From contig NZ_LQPM01000013.1 in the NCBI RefSeq assembly GCF_002101815.1, forward strand, positions 462,664-526,663: DNA of 64,000 bases, given 5' to 3'. The position numbers and the translations under genes are program-made. Source of the stretch: Mycobacterium paraense. Its GTDB lineage: Bacteria; Actinomycetota; Actinomycetes; Mycobacteriales; Mycobacteriaceae. Shown here one piece after another: positions 6,804 through 15,294 of this stretch (positions are counted from its first letter, which is position 1; the number at the start of each line of letters is the position of its first letter). The notes beneath the pieces are model-generated. The model was not told where the DNA came from, made no database searches, and worked only from the letters and a program-made list of their open reading frames with translations.

Positions 6804-9125
6804 ATGCCCGAAGGGAACGGTGTGGGCGGCAAGGGATTTGCGGTTTTGGTGGCGCTGAGCGTCGGTGCGTTGGCATCGGGCGGGATCGCGTGGCTGGCGG
6901 GCGCGCGCAACCTCGCCGACGCGTGCTGGATGGCGGGGACGGTCGCGGCCCTGGTGCCGGCGACGATGTGGGTGCTGGCGGCGCTGCGCCGCGGCCGGTT
7001 CGGGGTCGACCTCATCGCGGTGCTGTCGCTGGTCGGCACGCTGCTGGTCGGCGAGTACCTCGCCGGGGCGTTGATCGCCGTGATGCTGGCCGGTGGCCGG
7101 GCGCTGGAGGCCGCGGCCGAGCGCCGCGCGTCGCACGACCTGCGGGCCCTGCTCGAACACGCCCCGCGGTTCGCCCGCCGCCGCGTCGGTTCGACCGTGA
7201 GCACGATCGACCTGGCCGACGTGGCGGTCGACGACCTGCTGGTCGTCGGCCCCGGCGAGGTGGTTCCCGTGGACGGGCGCGTCGCCAGCGCCGCGGCGGT
7301 GCTCGACGAGTCGGTGCTGACCGGCGAGCCGCTGCAGGTGGAGCGCGGTATCGGCGAACCGGTGCGCAGCGGGGCGGTCAACGCCGGCGGCGCGCTCGAC
7401 ATGCGCGCCACCGCCACCGCGGACGACAGCACGTACGCCCAGATCGTGCGGCTGGCCGCGCAGGCCGGGGCCGAGAACGCGCCGGTGGTGCGGCTGGCCG
7501 ACCGGTATGCGGCGTGGTTCTTGCCGCTGGCCCTGCTGGTCGCCGGCGGGGCGTGGCTGGCCAGCGGGTCGCCGGTGCGGGCCGTCGCCGTGCTGGTGGT
7601 GGCGACGCCGTGCCCGCTGCTGCTCGCCGCCCCGGTGGCGATCGTGTCCGGGCTGTCGCGGGCGTCGCGGCGGGGCGTGGTGGTCCGCGGCGGCGCGGCG
7701 CTCGAGAACCTCGGGCACGCAACGACTTTGGTGATGGACAAGACGGGCACGCTGACCATGGGACGCCCGGTCGTGATCGATGTCGCGGCCGCGCCGGGCC
7801 GCGATGCCATCGACATCCTGCGGCTGGCGGCCTCGGTGGATCAGCTGTCCCCGCACGTGCTCGCCGAGGCGATCGTCACCGAGGCGCTCGCCCGCGGCCT
7901 GCGGCTGTCGCTGCCCACCCAGGTGGTCGAGGAACCGGGGCGCGGCGTCACCGCCACCGTCGGCGACCAGCGCGTCTACGTCGGCAAACTCGGCGGCGAC
8001 ACGTCCGCGGAGTGGGCCCGCGCGGCGGTGAACCGCGCCCTGCTGGACACCGCCGCGATCGCCTGGGTCTGCGTCGACGGGCGACCGGTCGGGGCGGTGC
8101 TGCTGCGCGACCCGCTGCGCCGCCACGCACCGAGGACCGTGCGCCGGTTGCGCGGCGCCGGGCTGAAGCGGCTGGTGATGCTCACCGGTGACCGCGCCGA
8201 GCCGGCCCGCGAGGTCGCCGTCGTCCTGGGGCTCGACGACGTCTACGCCGAGCAGAGCCCGGCCGACAAGGTCGCCGCGGTGCGCGCCGAACAGGGCCGC
8301 GCGGTCACCGTGATGGTCGGCGACGGGGTGAACGACGCCCCCGCGCTGGCCGCGGCCGGCGTCGGCGTCGCGATGGGCGCGCGCGGGGCCACCGCCTCCT
8401 CGGAGGCCGCCGACATCGTGCTGACCACCGACCGGCTGGAGCGACTCGCGGATGCCATGGACATCGCGCGGTGGTCGCGGCGCATCGCCGTGCAGAGCGC
8501 GGTCGTCGGCATGGGCCTGTCGCTGGCCGCGATGGCCGTCGCCGCCCTCGGGTGGCTGCCGCCGGCCGCCGGCGCGCTGCTGCAGGAGGGCATCGACGTG
8601 GCGGTGATCGCAAACGCGCTGCGGGCCCTGCGCGGGAACCCGGCCCTCGATGTCGACCTGCCCGCGCAAACCGAACGGATGCTGCACCGCTTCGACGCCG
8701 AACACGACGAGCTGCGCGACACCGTCGGCCTGCTGCGGGAGGCCGCCGACCGGCTGGCCGAGGCGCCGGATCAGGCTGCGCTGCAGGCGATTACGCGTGC
8801 CCACGGACTGCTCGTCGACCGCATTCTTCCGCATGAACGCGCCGAGGAAACCCAGCTGTACCCGGCGCTGGCCCATCCGCTGGGCACCGGCGAGGCCACC
8901 GCCACGATGAGCCGGACTCACGCCGAGATACAGCGGCTGTCGGACCGGATCGGCGCGCACCTGGCCCTGACCGAAGGCGGCGGCCGCATCGCCGCGGACC
9001 AGGTCGACGACCTGCTCGCCTGCCTGTACGGCCTGTACGCGTTGCTGCGCCTGCACTTTGTGCAGGAGGAGGAGAACTACTTCACCCTCACCACCGACGA
9101 ACCCGCCCAGGGGTCAACCCGCTGA
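6804..9125 (+). CDS. Heavy-metal P1B-type ATPase fused to hemerythrin domain
   Basis: This 773-residue protein joins a metal-transporting P-type ATPase (residues 1-615) to a C-terminal HHE hemerythrin domain (about 625-765). ATPase motifs are TGEP, membrane metal motif TPCPLLLA (Cys270, CPL rather than the usual CPC), DKTGTLT with Asp312, and GDGVND at 506-511. The P1B His-Pro motif is altered to SPHVLA. There is no N-terminal heavy-metal-binding domain. The hemerythrin part shows likely di-iron ligands: His628 or His634, H677-x3-E681, His706 and H751-x3-E755. AAGG lies 5 bases before the ATG. The last 12 bases overlap the convergent PPE gene. Metal specificity is unknown. Hemerythrin could make the pump sensitive to O2, NO or iron, which is inference. 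Confidence 0.88.
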   Translation: MPEGNGVGGKGFAVLVALSVGALASGGIAWLAGARNLADACWMAGTVAALVPATMWVLAALRRGRFGVDLIAVLSLVGTLLVGEYLAGALIAVMLAGGRALEAAAERRASHDLRALLEHAPRFARRRVGSTVSTIDLADVAVDDLLVVGPGEVVPVDGRVASAAAVLDESVLTGEPLQVERGIGEPVRSGAVNAGGALDMRATATADDSTYAQIVRLAAQAGAENAPVVRLADRYAAWFLPLALLVAGGAWLASGSPVRAVAVLVVATPCPLLLAAPVAIVSGLSRASRRGVVVRGGAALENLGHATTLVMDKTGTLTMGRPVVIDVAAAPGRDAIDILRLAASVDQLSPHVLAEAIVTEALARGLRLSLPTQVVEEPGRGVTATVGDQRVYVGKLGGDTSAEWARAAVNRALLDTAAIAWVCVDGRPVGAVLLRDPLRRHAPRTVRRLRGAGLKRLVMLTGDRAEPAREVAVVLGLDDVYAEQSPADKVAAVRAEQGRAVTVMVGDGVNDAPALAAAGVGVAMGARGATASSEAADIVLTTDRLERLADAMDIARWSRRIAVQSAVVGMGLSLAAMAVAALGWLPPAAGALLQEGIDVAVIANALRALRGNPALDVDLPAQTERMLHRFDAEHDELRDTVGLLREAADRLAEAPDQAALQAITRAHGLLVDRILPHERAEETQLYPALAHPLGTGEATATMSRTHAEIQRLSDRIGAHLALTEGGGRIAADQVDDLLACLYGLYALLRLHFVQEEENYFTLTTDEPAQGSTR

Positions 9126-10247
9126 GGGCGGCCGGGTCATGAAGGTGCCCTTGATCTCCAGCCCGATCTCGATGTCGTCGTACTTGCCGCCCTCGCGCTT
9201 GCCCTTCTTGCGCGGCGTGACCGGCGGCATCATCGGCGGCGGCATGAACGGGAACCCGGATTCCCCGGCCGGAAGCGGGGACACTGCCGCCGCGAGCTGC
9301 ACCGGTGTCTTCGCGGCGGCCAGCATGCCGACGGTGGCGGGCGGGAAGGTCAGCCGGCCCATCGAAACCCCGACGCCGATCGCCCCCGTGGGCGCCGCCG
9401 CCGATCCGGCGGCCCTGACCGCGCCGGCCAGGTCCGCCCCGGCCGCCGACAGGGCCGACTCGCCCTCCGCCAGCCCCTGGCCGATGTCGCCACCGACGCC
9501 CTGCAGCGCCTGCGCGGTGTTCAGCTGCGCCAGGTAGCTCAGCAGGTTGATGGGGATCCCGCCCGCGATGAACTGGTCCGCGTAGGTGTTGGCCAACCCG
9601 AACCACCCGGTCTGCGGGTTGAAGCCGAAGGGGGTGCCGACGATCGACTCCAGGATCTGGCCGATCGACTGCGCCGGGGCCGCGGCGGCGGGCGCGGCGC
9701 CGGCCTGCGCGGCCGCGGCGGCAGGATTGGCGATCGCCGGGGGCGAGGCGAACTGGGGCAGCCGGGTGGCCTGGGCCGACGTCGCCGCGTAGCGATACAT
9801 CGCCGCCGAGTTGTTCACCCACATGGCCTCGTACTGGGCGTCGGTCTCGGCGATCGCCACCGAGTTGGTGCCGAGCCAGTTGGTGGCGATCAGCTGGGCG
9901 AGCCGGGTCCGGTTGGTGGCGACCTGGACCGGGAAAACCACTGTCCGGCACGCCAATTCGAATGCCGCCGCCACGGCCTGCATCGAGGAGCCGACCCGCT
10001 CGCACTGCTGTGCGGTGGTGCTCAACCACGCCAGGTAGGGCTCGACGGCCTGCATCGTCGCCGCGGCGGACGGGCCTTGCCAGGTTTCGGTCATCGACGA
10101 CAGCACCGAGGAGTAGTTGGGCAGGGATTCCTCCAGCTCGATGCCCAGCCGCTCCCATGCGGCGGCGGCCTCGATCAGCGAGCCGGCACCCGGTCCGGAA
10201 TGGATCAGCGCCGAGCTGATCTCTGGCGGCAACGTCCCGAAGTCCAT
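9114..10247 (-). CDS. PPE family protein (copy B of a tandem pair)
   Basis: This is a 377-residue PPE protein. The N-terminal PPE domain (about 1-165) begins MDFGTLPPEISS, has the WQGPSA motif, and forms the helical bundle that pairs with a PE partner for ESX export. A central motif IGQILESIVGTPFGFN and a C-terminal segment near VGVSMGRLTFP resemble the PPE-SVP subgroup, though the canonical SVP is not exact. The C-terminus is Pro-rich then Lys/Arg-rich (PRKKGKREGG). It is highly similar along its length to the neighbour at 10317-11450, so a duplication is likely. The 3' end overlaps the P-type ATPase-hemerythrin gene by 12 bases. No PE or ESX gene is adjacent. Confidence 0.88.
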   Translation of the reverse strand: MDFGTLPPEISSALIHSGPGAGSLIEAAAAWERLGIELEESLPNYSSVLSSMTETWQGPSAAATMQAVEPYLAWLSTTAQQCERVGSSMQAVAAAFELACRTVVFPVQVATNRTRLAQLIATNWLGTNSVAIAETDAQYEAMWVNNSAAMYRYAATSAQATRLPQFASPPAIANPAAAAAQAGAAPAAAAPAQSIGQILESIVGTPFGFNPQTGWFGLANTYADQFIAGGIPINLLSYLAQLNTAQALQGVGGDIGQGLAEGESALSAAGADLAGAVRAAGSAAAPTGAIGVGVSMGRLTFPPATVGMLAAAKTPVQLAAAVSPLPAGESGFPFMPPPMMPPVTPRKKGKREGGKYDDIEIGLEIKGTFMTRPPSAG

Positions 10248-10316
10248 GACGTCTCAACCCGCCAACTCGGTGGCAGTTCCCAACTGCCTTACGCGGCAGG
10301 ACATTGTGGTTGTCCC

Positions 10317-11450
10317 TCAGCCCGCCGATGGCGGTGGGCGCATCACTTTCCCCTTGACCTCCGCGCCGACCTGCAACTCCTCGGGGGTCGGTTGTTTCCT
10401 CTTGCGCCAGCCGCTGCCCGCCGAGACGGGCGGCGGCATCAACGGCGGCAGCATGGGGAACCCGGCGTCCGCGCCGTCCAAAGGCGCTGCCGCCGAGGCG
10501 AGTTGGACCGGAGTCTGCGTGGCGGGCAGCAGCCCCACCACGGCGGGCGGCGCGGTCAGCTTGCCGATCGACACCCCCACGCCCATCGCCCCGGTGGGCG
10601 CCGATCCGGCCGCGCCGACTGCGCTGGACAGGCTCGCCCCCGCCGCTCCCAGCGCCGACTCGCCCTCCGAGAGGCCCTGGCCGATGTCGCCGCCCACGCT
10701 TTGCAGCGCCTGCGCCGAGTTGCTCTGCGCGACGTAGCTCAGCAGGTTGATCGGGAATCCGGACGAGATGAACTGGTTCGCGTAGGTGTTGGCCAGCCCG
10801 AACCACCCGACGTTGGGGTCGAATCCGAACGGGGTGCCGACGATCGACTCCAGGAACTGGCCGATCGACTGCGCCGGGGCGGCCGCGGCGGTGGACGTGG
10901 CGGTGGCCTGGGCGGCCGTCCCCGCCGGGTCGGTGATCGCCGGCGGCGACAAGAACTGCTGCAGGTCTAGCGCCTGCGTCGTCGCCGCCTGATAGCGGCT
11001 CAGCGCCGCGGAGTTGGTGGCCCACATGGCCTGGTACTGGTCTTCGGTCGCCGCGATGGCCGGCAGGTTGCGGCCGAACGCGTTGGTGGCGACCAGTTGC
11101 GACAGCCGCGTCCTGTTGGCGGTGACCGCCGCGGGCTGCACCACGTTCGCTTGCGCGGAGTTGAAGGCCGCCGCGGCGGCCTGGGTCGATTCGGCCAGCT
11201 GCTGGGATTGCTGCGCGGTGTTGCGCAGCCAGGTGACGTAGGGCTGGACGGCGTCGACCATCGCCGCCGAGGACGGGCCCTTCCACGACTCACTCAGCGC
11301 GGCCAACGCCGCGGTGTAGGTGCTGGCGGAGTTCTCCAATTCGGTGGTCAGGGCCTGCCAGGCGGCGGACGCTTCGATCAGCGAGCCCGCTCCCGGTCCG
11401 GAGTGGATGAGCGCCGAGGTCACCTCGGGGGGCAGCGCTAGAAGATCCAT
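10317..11450 (-). CDS. PPE family protein (copy A of a tandem pair)
   Basis: This 377-residue PPE protein begins MDLLALPPEVTS and carries the SWKGPSSAAM version of the WxG motif. It shares IGQFLESIVGTPFGFD and the GVGVSIGKLTAPP segment with the next gene downstream. Both proteins have the same length and architecture, including a basic C-terminal tail (WRKRKQPTPEE). The two genes are in the same direction, 69 bases apart, and probably form one transcript. Both have a similar GAGAYGTC sequence directly before ATG instead of a strong ribosome site. An inverted repeat lies about 115 bases upstream. It is probably secreted or surface-exposed, and its function is unknown. Confidence 0.88.
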   Translation of the reverse strand: MDLLALPPEVTSALIHSGPGAGSLIEASAAWQALTTELENSASTYTAALAALSESWKGPSSAAMVDAVQPYVTWLRNTAQQSQQLAESTQAAAAAFNSAQANVVQPAAVTANRTRLSQLVATNAFGRNLPAIAATEDQYQAMWATNSAALSRYQAATTQALDLQQFLSPPAITDPAGTAAQATATSTAAAAPAQSIGQFLESIVGTPFGFDPNVGWFGLANTYANQFISSGFPINLLSYVAQSNSAQALQSVGGDIGQGLSEGESALGAAGASLSSAVGAAGSAPTGAMGVGVSIGKLTAPPAVVGLLPATQTPVQLASAAAPLDGADAGFPMLPPLMPPPVSAGSGWRKRKQPTPEELQVGAEVKGKVMRPPPSAG

Positions 11451-11563
11451 GACATCTCACATTCCGTATGCGGGCAACGACCCGGCAAAGTCGCGTTGAC
11501 CGCGCCGCGACCGGCGCTGAAACACTGCGCGTCGACGCTCACCGCTGGCCCCCAGATCTCTGT

Positions 11564-11591
11564 TCGTTCGAGTACCGGATGAGTCGAACGA
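11564..11591. repeat. 8-bp inverted repeat upstream of the PPE pair
   Basis: TCGTTCGA and TCGAACGA are perfect inverted copies separated by 12 bases, between the PPE pair and the MBL-fold gene. It could be an operator for the PPE transcript, or a hairpin behind the MBL gene end. The role is not shown by the sequence. Confidence 0.4.
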
Positions 11592-11646
11592 TATCCGACG
11601 AGGTTAGCCAGCGAAGTAAATCAGCAGCTAGGCGGCCCCGCGCCCG

Positions 11647-12450
11647 TCACAGGGTCGCCGTGGCGCCGCGGTCCAATTCGACGATCCGATCGCCCATGCC
11701 GCGCCGCTTCATCTCCGCGACGAAGTCGGCCAGCGGCGAGGCGAACACGCCGTAGTCGTCGAAGTGGACGGGGATCATTGTGGGCAGCGCGAGCTTTGCC
11801 ACCAGCTCCGCGCCCTGGCGGCCGTCCATGGTTACCGTCAGCCCGAACGGAAGCCGCCCGCCGGCCGGCAGCCGCGTCCCGCCGAGGTGCAGGATGCCGG
11901 CGTCGATCGAGTCGAAGCGCACGGGAATCTCGTCGAGCTCCTCCACCAGCAGGGTGTCGCCGGACACGTAGAGCCGGCGCACCGAGCGGTCGGCGCCGAC
12001 GAATTCCAGCATGGTGCCCATCACCGGCGGCAGCAGCCGATGGGCCCCCAGCGGCGCGTGCCTTCCCGGCAGCGAGGTGAGGTGAATCATGTTGCCGCCC
12101 TTGGTGATCGTGTGCCGCTGCCACGTCGAGAGGCCGAGCGCGTGGCCGAAGCCACGGCGGTGCAGCCGCTTGGCGGCGTGGGGCGTGGTGACGATCGGCA
12201 GCCCCTTGTCGAGGCCCTTCTGTGAGACCCGGTCCCAGTGATCGCCGTGCATGTGCGACAGCACCACGGCGTCGATAGGCGGCAGTTCGTCGATGCTCAG
12301 CGCCGGTTCCCGCAGCCGCCTGGACACCAGCCCGTAGCCCAGGTAGGCGTGTTGCCCCCGGTGCAGGAAGTTCGGGTCGGTCAGCAGCGTGAGCCCGCCG
12401 GCGCTGATCAACGTCGTGGCGTTGCCCACGAAGGTGACGGTGATGTCCAT
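11647..12450 (-). CDS. MBL-fold metallo-hydrolase (UlaG/RNase Z-like)
   Basis: This is a 267-residue metallo-beta-lactamase-fold protein. The zinc motif HxHxDH is present as LSHMHGDHWD near residue 65. Further metal ligands are plausible in PGRHAPLG and in VSGDTLLVEE, with a final His in IPVHFDDYG. The length and the start DITVTFVGNATTLI match the UlaG-like lactonase/phosphodiesterase group. The substrate cannot be told. The reading frame begins GTG-ATG; I took the ATG at 12450, with GTG at 12453 as alternative. There is no clear operon partner. The gene has no counterpart at this position in M. tuberculosis. Confidence 0.82.
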   Translation of the reverse strand: MDITVTFVGNATTLISAGGLTLLTDPNFLHRGQHAYLGYGLVSRRLREPALSIDELPPIDAVVLSHMHGDHWDRVSQKGLDKGLPIVTTPHAAKRLHRRGFGHALGLSTWQRHTITKGGNMIHLTSLPGRHAPLGAHRLLPPVMGTMLEFVGADRSVRRLYVSGDTLLVEELDEIPVRFDSIDAGILHLGGTRLPAGGRLPFGLTVTMDGRQGAELVAKLALPTMIPVHFDDYGVFASPLADFVAEMKRRGMGDRIVELDRGATATL

Positions 12451-12478
12451 CACCGCGGGCTACCCGGTCCCGCGGGGT

Positions 12479-12631
12479 TCACGCGGCCAGAATGACGGAC
12501 GCGTCTAATCCGCCGAAACCAAGACCCGCGACCTCGTAGCTACCCCTGATCGTCGCCGCCCAGCGGTCCTCCGCCCGGCAGGCCCCTGCCACGTGGCCAT
12601 GCTCCCGGGGGGAGGCATCGAGTAATCGTGT
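12479..12631 (-). pseudogene. Possible remnant of a ketosynthase-like C-terminus
   Basis: On the minus strand an open frame without a start codon ends in SYEVAGLGFGGLDASVILAA. This resembles the extreme C-terminus of beta-ketoacyl synthases (typically an FGFGGxNAxxVL pattern). It is bounded upstream by a TGA and includes a rare TTA codon. It lies between the MBL gene and the pseudouridine synthase. The length is only about 50 codons, so chance resemblance is possible. Confidence 0.25.
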
Positions 12632-12661
12632 ACCTCATCCGTGGCGCGGATCTCGGCCCGG

Positions 12662-13522
12662 CTACGGGCCCGGGCGGCGGCTGACGAACTCGCGGCGCAC
12701 ACCCGTCAGCGGATCGTCGAACTCGATGCGCTGCGCCAGCAACCGCAGCGGTGTGCTGAAATCGTCGGGTGGCACGTCAAACACGTTGGGGTACAACGGA
12801 TCCCCCTCGATCGGCAGCCCGAGCGAGGCCATCTGCACCCGCAGCTGGTGCGTGCGCCCGGTGCGCGGGGTCAGCCGGTACAGCCCGTCCGGTGAGACCA
12901 GCTCCACCAGCGTCTCCGCGTTCACCGCGCCCGGCTCGCAGAACGCCTGCAAAACGCCCCGGCGCTTCACGATCCGGCTGCGCACCACCCGCGGAAACAC
13001 CAGGGCGGGGTCGACGGCCGCGCGCGCCAGATAGGTCTTGCGCACCGCACCCGCCGAAAACAGCGTCTGGTAGGCGCCGCGCACCTCGCGGCGCACCGTG
13101 AACAGCAGCACCCCGGCCGTCAGCCGGTCGAGCCGGTGCGCGGGGCTCAGCTCGGGCAGCCCCAGCTCGCGGCGCAGCCGCACCAGCGCGGTCTGCGCGA
13201 CGTGCCGGCCCCGCGGCATGGTGGCCAGAAAGTGCGGCTTGTCGACGACGACGATGTCGTCGTCGCGATGCAGCACGGGGACCTCGAAGGGCACCGGGAC
13301 CTCGTCGGGCAGCTCGCGGTAGAGGTAGACGAACGACCCGGCGCGCAGCACCGTCGCGTCGTCGACCACCGCGCCGTCGGCGTCCACCACCTCCCCGGCC
13401 AGCACCTTCGCGCGGGCGGGCGCGCCGAAGCGCTCGGTCAGCTCGGCCAGCACCGGGCCGCCGCGCAGCCGCACCCGCGCCGGGCCGAGGCCGTCGCGCA
13501 CCGGCAGCGGCGCGGGCCTCAA
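12662..13522 (-). CDS. RluA-family pseudouridine synthase (Rv3300c homologue)
   Basis: This is a 286-residue RNA pseudouridine synthase. The catalytic motif is AHRLDRLTAGVLLF, with the Asp that attacks uridine. The family segments RTGRTHQLRVQMASLG and IVVVDKPHFLATMPRG are intact. The start is a TTG at 13522 that overlaps the stop codon of glpD2 (TTGA), so it is probably translated by coupling. The frame stays open far upstream through glpD2 only as antisense-free GC-rich read-through, which I discount. Which RNA is modified is not known. Confidence 0.85.
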   Translation of the reverse strand: MRPAPLPVRDGLGPARVRLRGGPVLAELTERFGAPARAKVLAGEVVDADGAVVDDATVLRAGSFVYLYRELPDEVPVPFEVPVLHRDDDIVVVDKPHFLATMPRGRHVAQTALVRLRRELGLPELSPAHRLDRLTAGVLLFTVRREVRGAYQTLFSAGAVRKTYLARAAVDPALVFPRVVRSRIVKRRGVLQAFCEPGAVNAETLVELVSPDGLYRLTPRTGRTHQLRVQMASLGLPIEGDPLYPNVFDVPPDDFSTPLRLLAQRIEFDDPLTGVRREFVSRRPGP

Positions 13523-15243
13523 CTGAGCGGCACCGGCTCGAGGATCTCGGCGCGCGCCTCGGGCGCGCTGGCCCGCAGCTCGTCGGCCGACACGTCGTCG
13601 GGCTGGGCCTGCGACAGCACCTCGGCCTCCACCCGCGCGGTGTAGTTGGCCACCTCGCGGTCGATGTCCTCGGCGGTCCACCCCAGCACCGGCGCCACCA
13701 CCTCGGCAACCTCGCGGGCGCAGTCGACGCCGCGGTGCGAGTACTCGATGGAAATGCGCATCCGGCGCGCCAGGATGTCCTCGAGGTGCAGGGCCCCCTC
13801 GGTGGTGACGGCGTAGAGGGCCTCCACCCGCAGGTAGCCCGGCGCCTCCTTGATCGGGCTGAGCAGGTCGGGGGTTTCGGCCGCCAGCTCCAGCACCTCG
13901 CCGATCAGCGAACCGTAGCGGTCCAGCAGGTGGCGCACCCGGTACGGGTGCAGACCCTTCAGCGTCCCGACGTGTTCGACCTGGTTGACCAGCGCGAAGT
14001 ACCCGTCGGCGCCCAGCAGGCTGACCTTCTCGGTGATCGACGGCGCCACCCGGGCCGGCACGAACTGCGCGGCGGCGTCGATCGCGTCGGCGGCCATCAC
14101 CCGGTAGGTGGTGTACTTCCCGCCGGCGATCGCGACGAGCCCGGGCGCGGGCACCGCGACGGCGTGCTCGCGGGACAGCTTGGAGGTTTCCTCGCTCTCC
14201 CCCGCCAGCAGCGGGCGCAGCCCGGCGTACACGCCGTCGATGTCGGCGTGGGTCAGCGGGGTGGCCAGCACGGTGTTGACTGTCCCCAGGATGTAGTCGA
14301 TGTCGGCCTTGGTGGCCGCCGGGTGCGCGAGGTCGAGGTTCCAGTCGGTGTCGGTGGTGCCGATGATCCAGTGGCTGCCCCACGGTATGACGAACATCAC
14401 CGACTTCTCGGTGCGCAGGATGATCGCGACGTCGCTGACGATGCGGTCCCGCGGCACCACGACGTGCACGCCCTTGGACGCGCGGACCTGAAACCGGCCG
14501 CGCTGCTTGGACAGCGCCTGGATCTCGTCGGTCCACACCCCGGTCGCGTTGACCACGACGTGGCCGCGGACCTCGGTGATCGACCCGTCCTCGGAGTCGC
14601 GGACCCGCACGCCGGTCACCCGGTCGCCCTCGCGCAGCAGCGCGACCACCTGGGTGGAGGACCGCACCACCGCGCCGTAGTGCGCCGCGGTGCGCGCGAC
14701 CGTCATCGTGTGGCGCGCGTCGTCGACGACGGTGTCGTAGTAGCGGATCCCGCCGATCAGCGAGGTGCGCTTGAGGCCCGGGCTCAGCCGCAGCGCACCC
14801 GCCCGGGTCAAATGCTTTTGCGCGGGAACGGATTTCGCGCCGCCCAGGCGGTCGTAGAGGAAGATGCCGGCGGCGGTGTAGGGGCGTTCCCACACCCGGT
14901 GCGTCAGCGGGAACAGGAAGGGCATCGGCTTGACCAGATGCGGCGCCAGCTTGGTCAGCGACAGCTCGCGCTCGTACAGCGCCTCGCGCACCAGGCCGAA
15001 CTCCAGCTGCTCGAGGTAGCGCAGCCCGCCGTGGAACATCTTCGACGACCGGCTCGAGGTGCCCGACGCGAAATCGCGCGCCTCCACCAGCGCCACCTTG
15101 AGCCCGCGGGTGGCGGCGTCCAGCGCGCAGCCGGAGCCGACCACCCCGCCGCCGATGACGACCACGTCGAACTGCTCGGCGCCCAGCCGCTCCCAGGCCA
15201 GCGTGCGTTGCTGCGGTCCCAGGGCGTCGATCTGGTCGCTCAC
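13519..15243 (-). CDS. glpD2: Glycerol-3-phosphate dehydrogenase GlpD2
   Basis: This 574-residue FAD-dependent enzyme oxidises glycerol 3-phosphate to dihydroxyacetone phosphate and passes electrons to the quinone pool at the membrane. The N-terminal FAD-binding motif is VVIGGGVVGSGCALDAATRG (near residue 28). Family motifs ARDFASGTSSRSSK and HGGLRYLE follow, and the C-terminal DAO_C domain is complete. The start is GTG at 15243 with GGAG nearby. It overlaps the pseudouridine synthase downstream. In M. tuberculosis phoY1 lies between these two genes; here it is absent. It is close to lpdA on the same strand, 51 bases downstream of lpdA's stop. Confidence 0.95.
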   Translation of the reverse strand: MSDQIDALGPQQRTLAWERLGAEQFDVVVIGGGVVGSGCALDAATRGLKVALVEARDFASGTSSRSSKMFHGGLRYLEQLEFGLVREALYERELSLTKLAPHLVKPMPFLFPLTHRVWERPYTAAGIFLYDRLGGAKSVPAQKHLTRAGALRLSPGLKRTSLIGGIRYYDTVVDDARHTMTVARTAAHYGAVVRSSTQVVALLREGDRVTGVRVRDSEDGSITEVRGHVVVNATGVWTDEIQALSKQRGRFQVRASKGVHVVVPRDRIVSDVAIILRTEKSVMFVIPWGSHWIIGTTDTDWNLDLAHPAATKADIDYILGTVNTVLATPLTHADIDGVYAGLRPLLAGESEETSKLSREHAVAVPAPGLVAIAGGKYTTYRVMAADAIDAAAQFVPARVAPSITEKVSLLGADGYFALVNQVEHVGTLKGLHPYRVRHLLDRYGSLIGEVLELAAETPDLLSPIKEAPGYLRVEALYAVTTEGALHLEDILARRMRISIEYSHRGVDCAREVAEVVAPVLGWTAEDIDREVANYTARVEAEVLSQAQPDDVSADELRASAPEARAEILEPVPLS

Positions 15244-15271
15244 TGCGGGGGCTCCTGTCCGGTTACTCGTC

Positions 15272-15283
15272 GGTAGCGCTACC
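15272..15283. promoter_or_regulatory. 12-bp perfect palindrome before glpD2
   Basis: GGTAGCGCTACC is a perfect palindrome in the 51-base gap between lpdA and glpD2. A possible operator for glpD2 is an inference. Confidence 0.3.
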
Positions 15284-15294
15284 CAGGCTAGTGG

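Noticed and set aside
12662..14893. A 743-codon frame extending the pseudouridine synthase through glpD2
   Set aside because: Upstream of 13522 it is the wrong frame of glpD2, with Arg/Gly/Pro-rich non-protein-like sequence.
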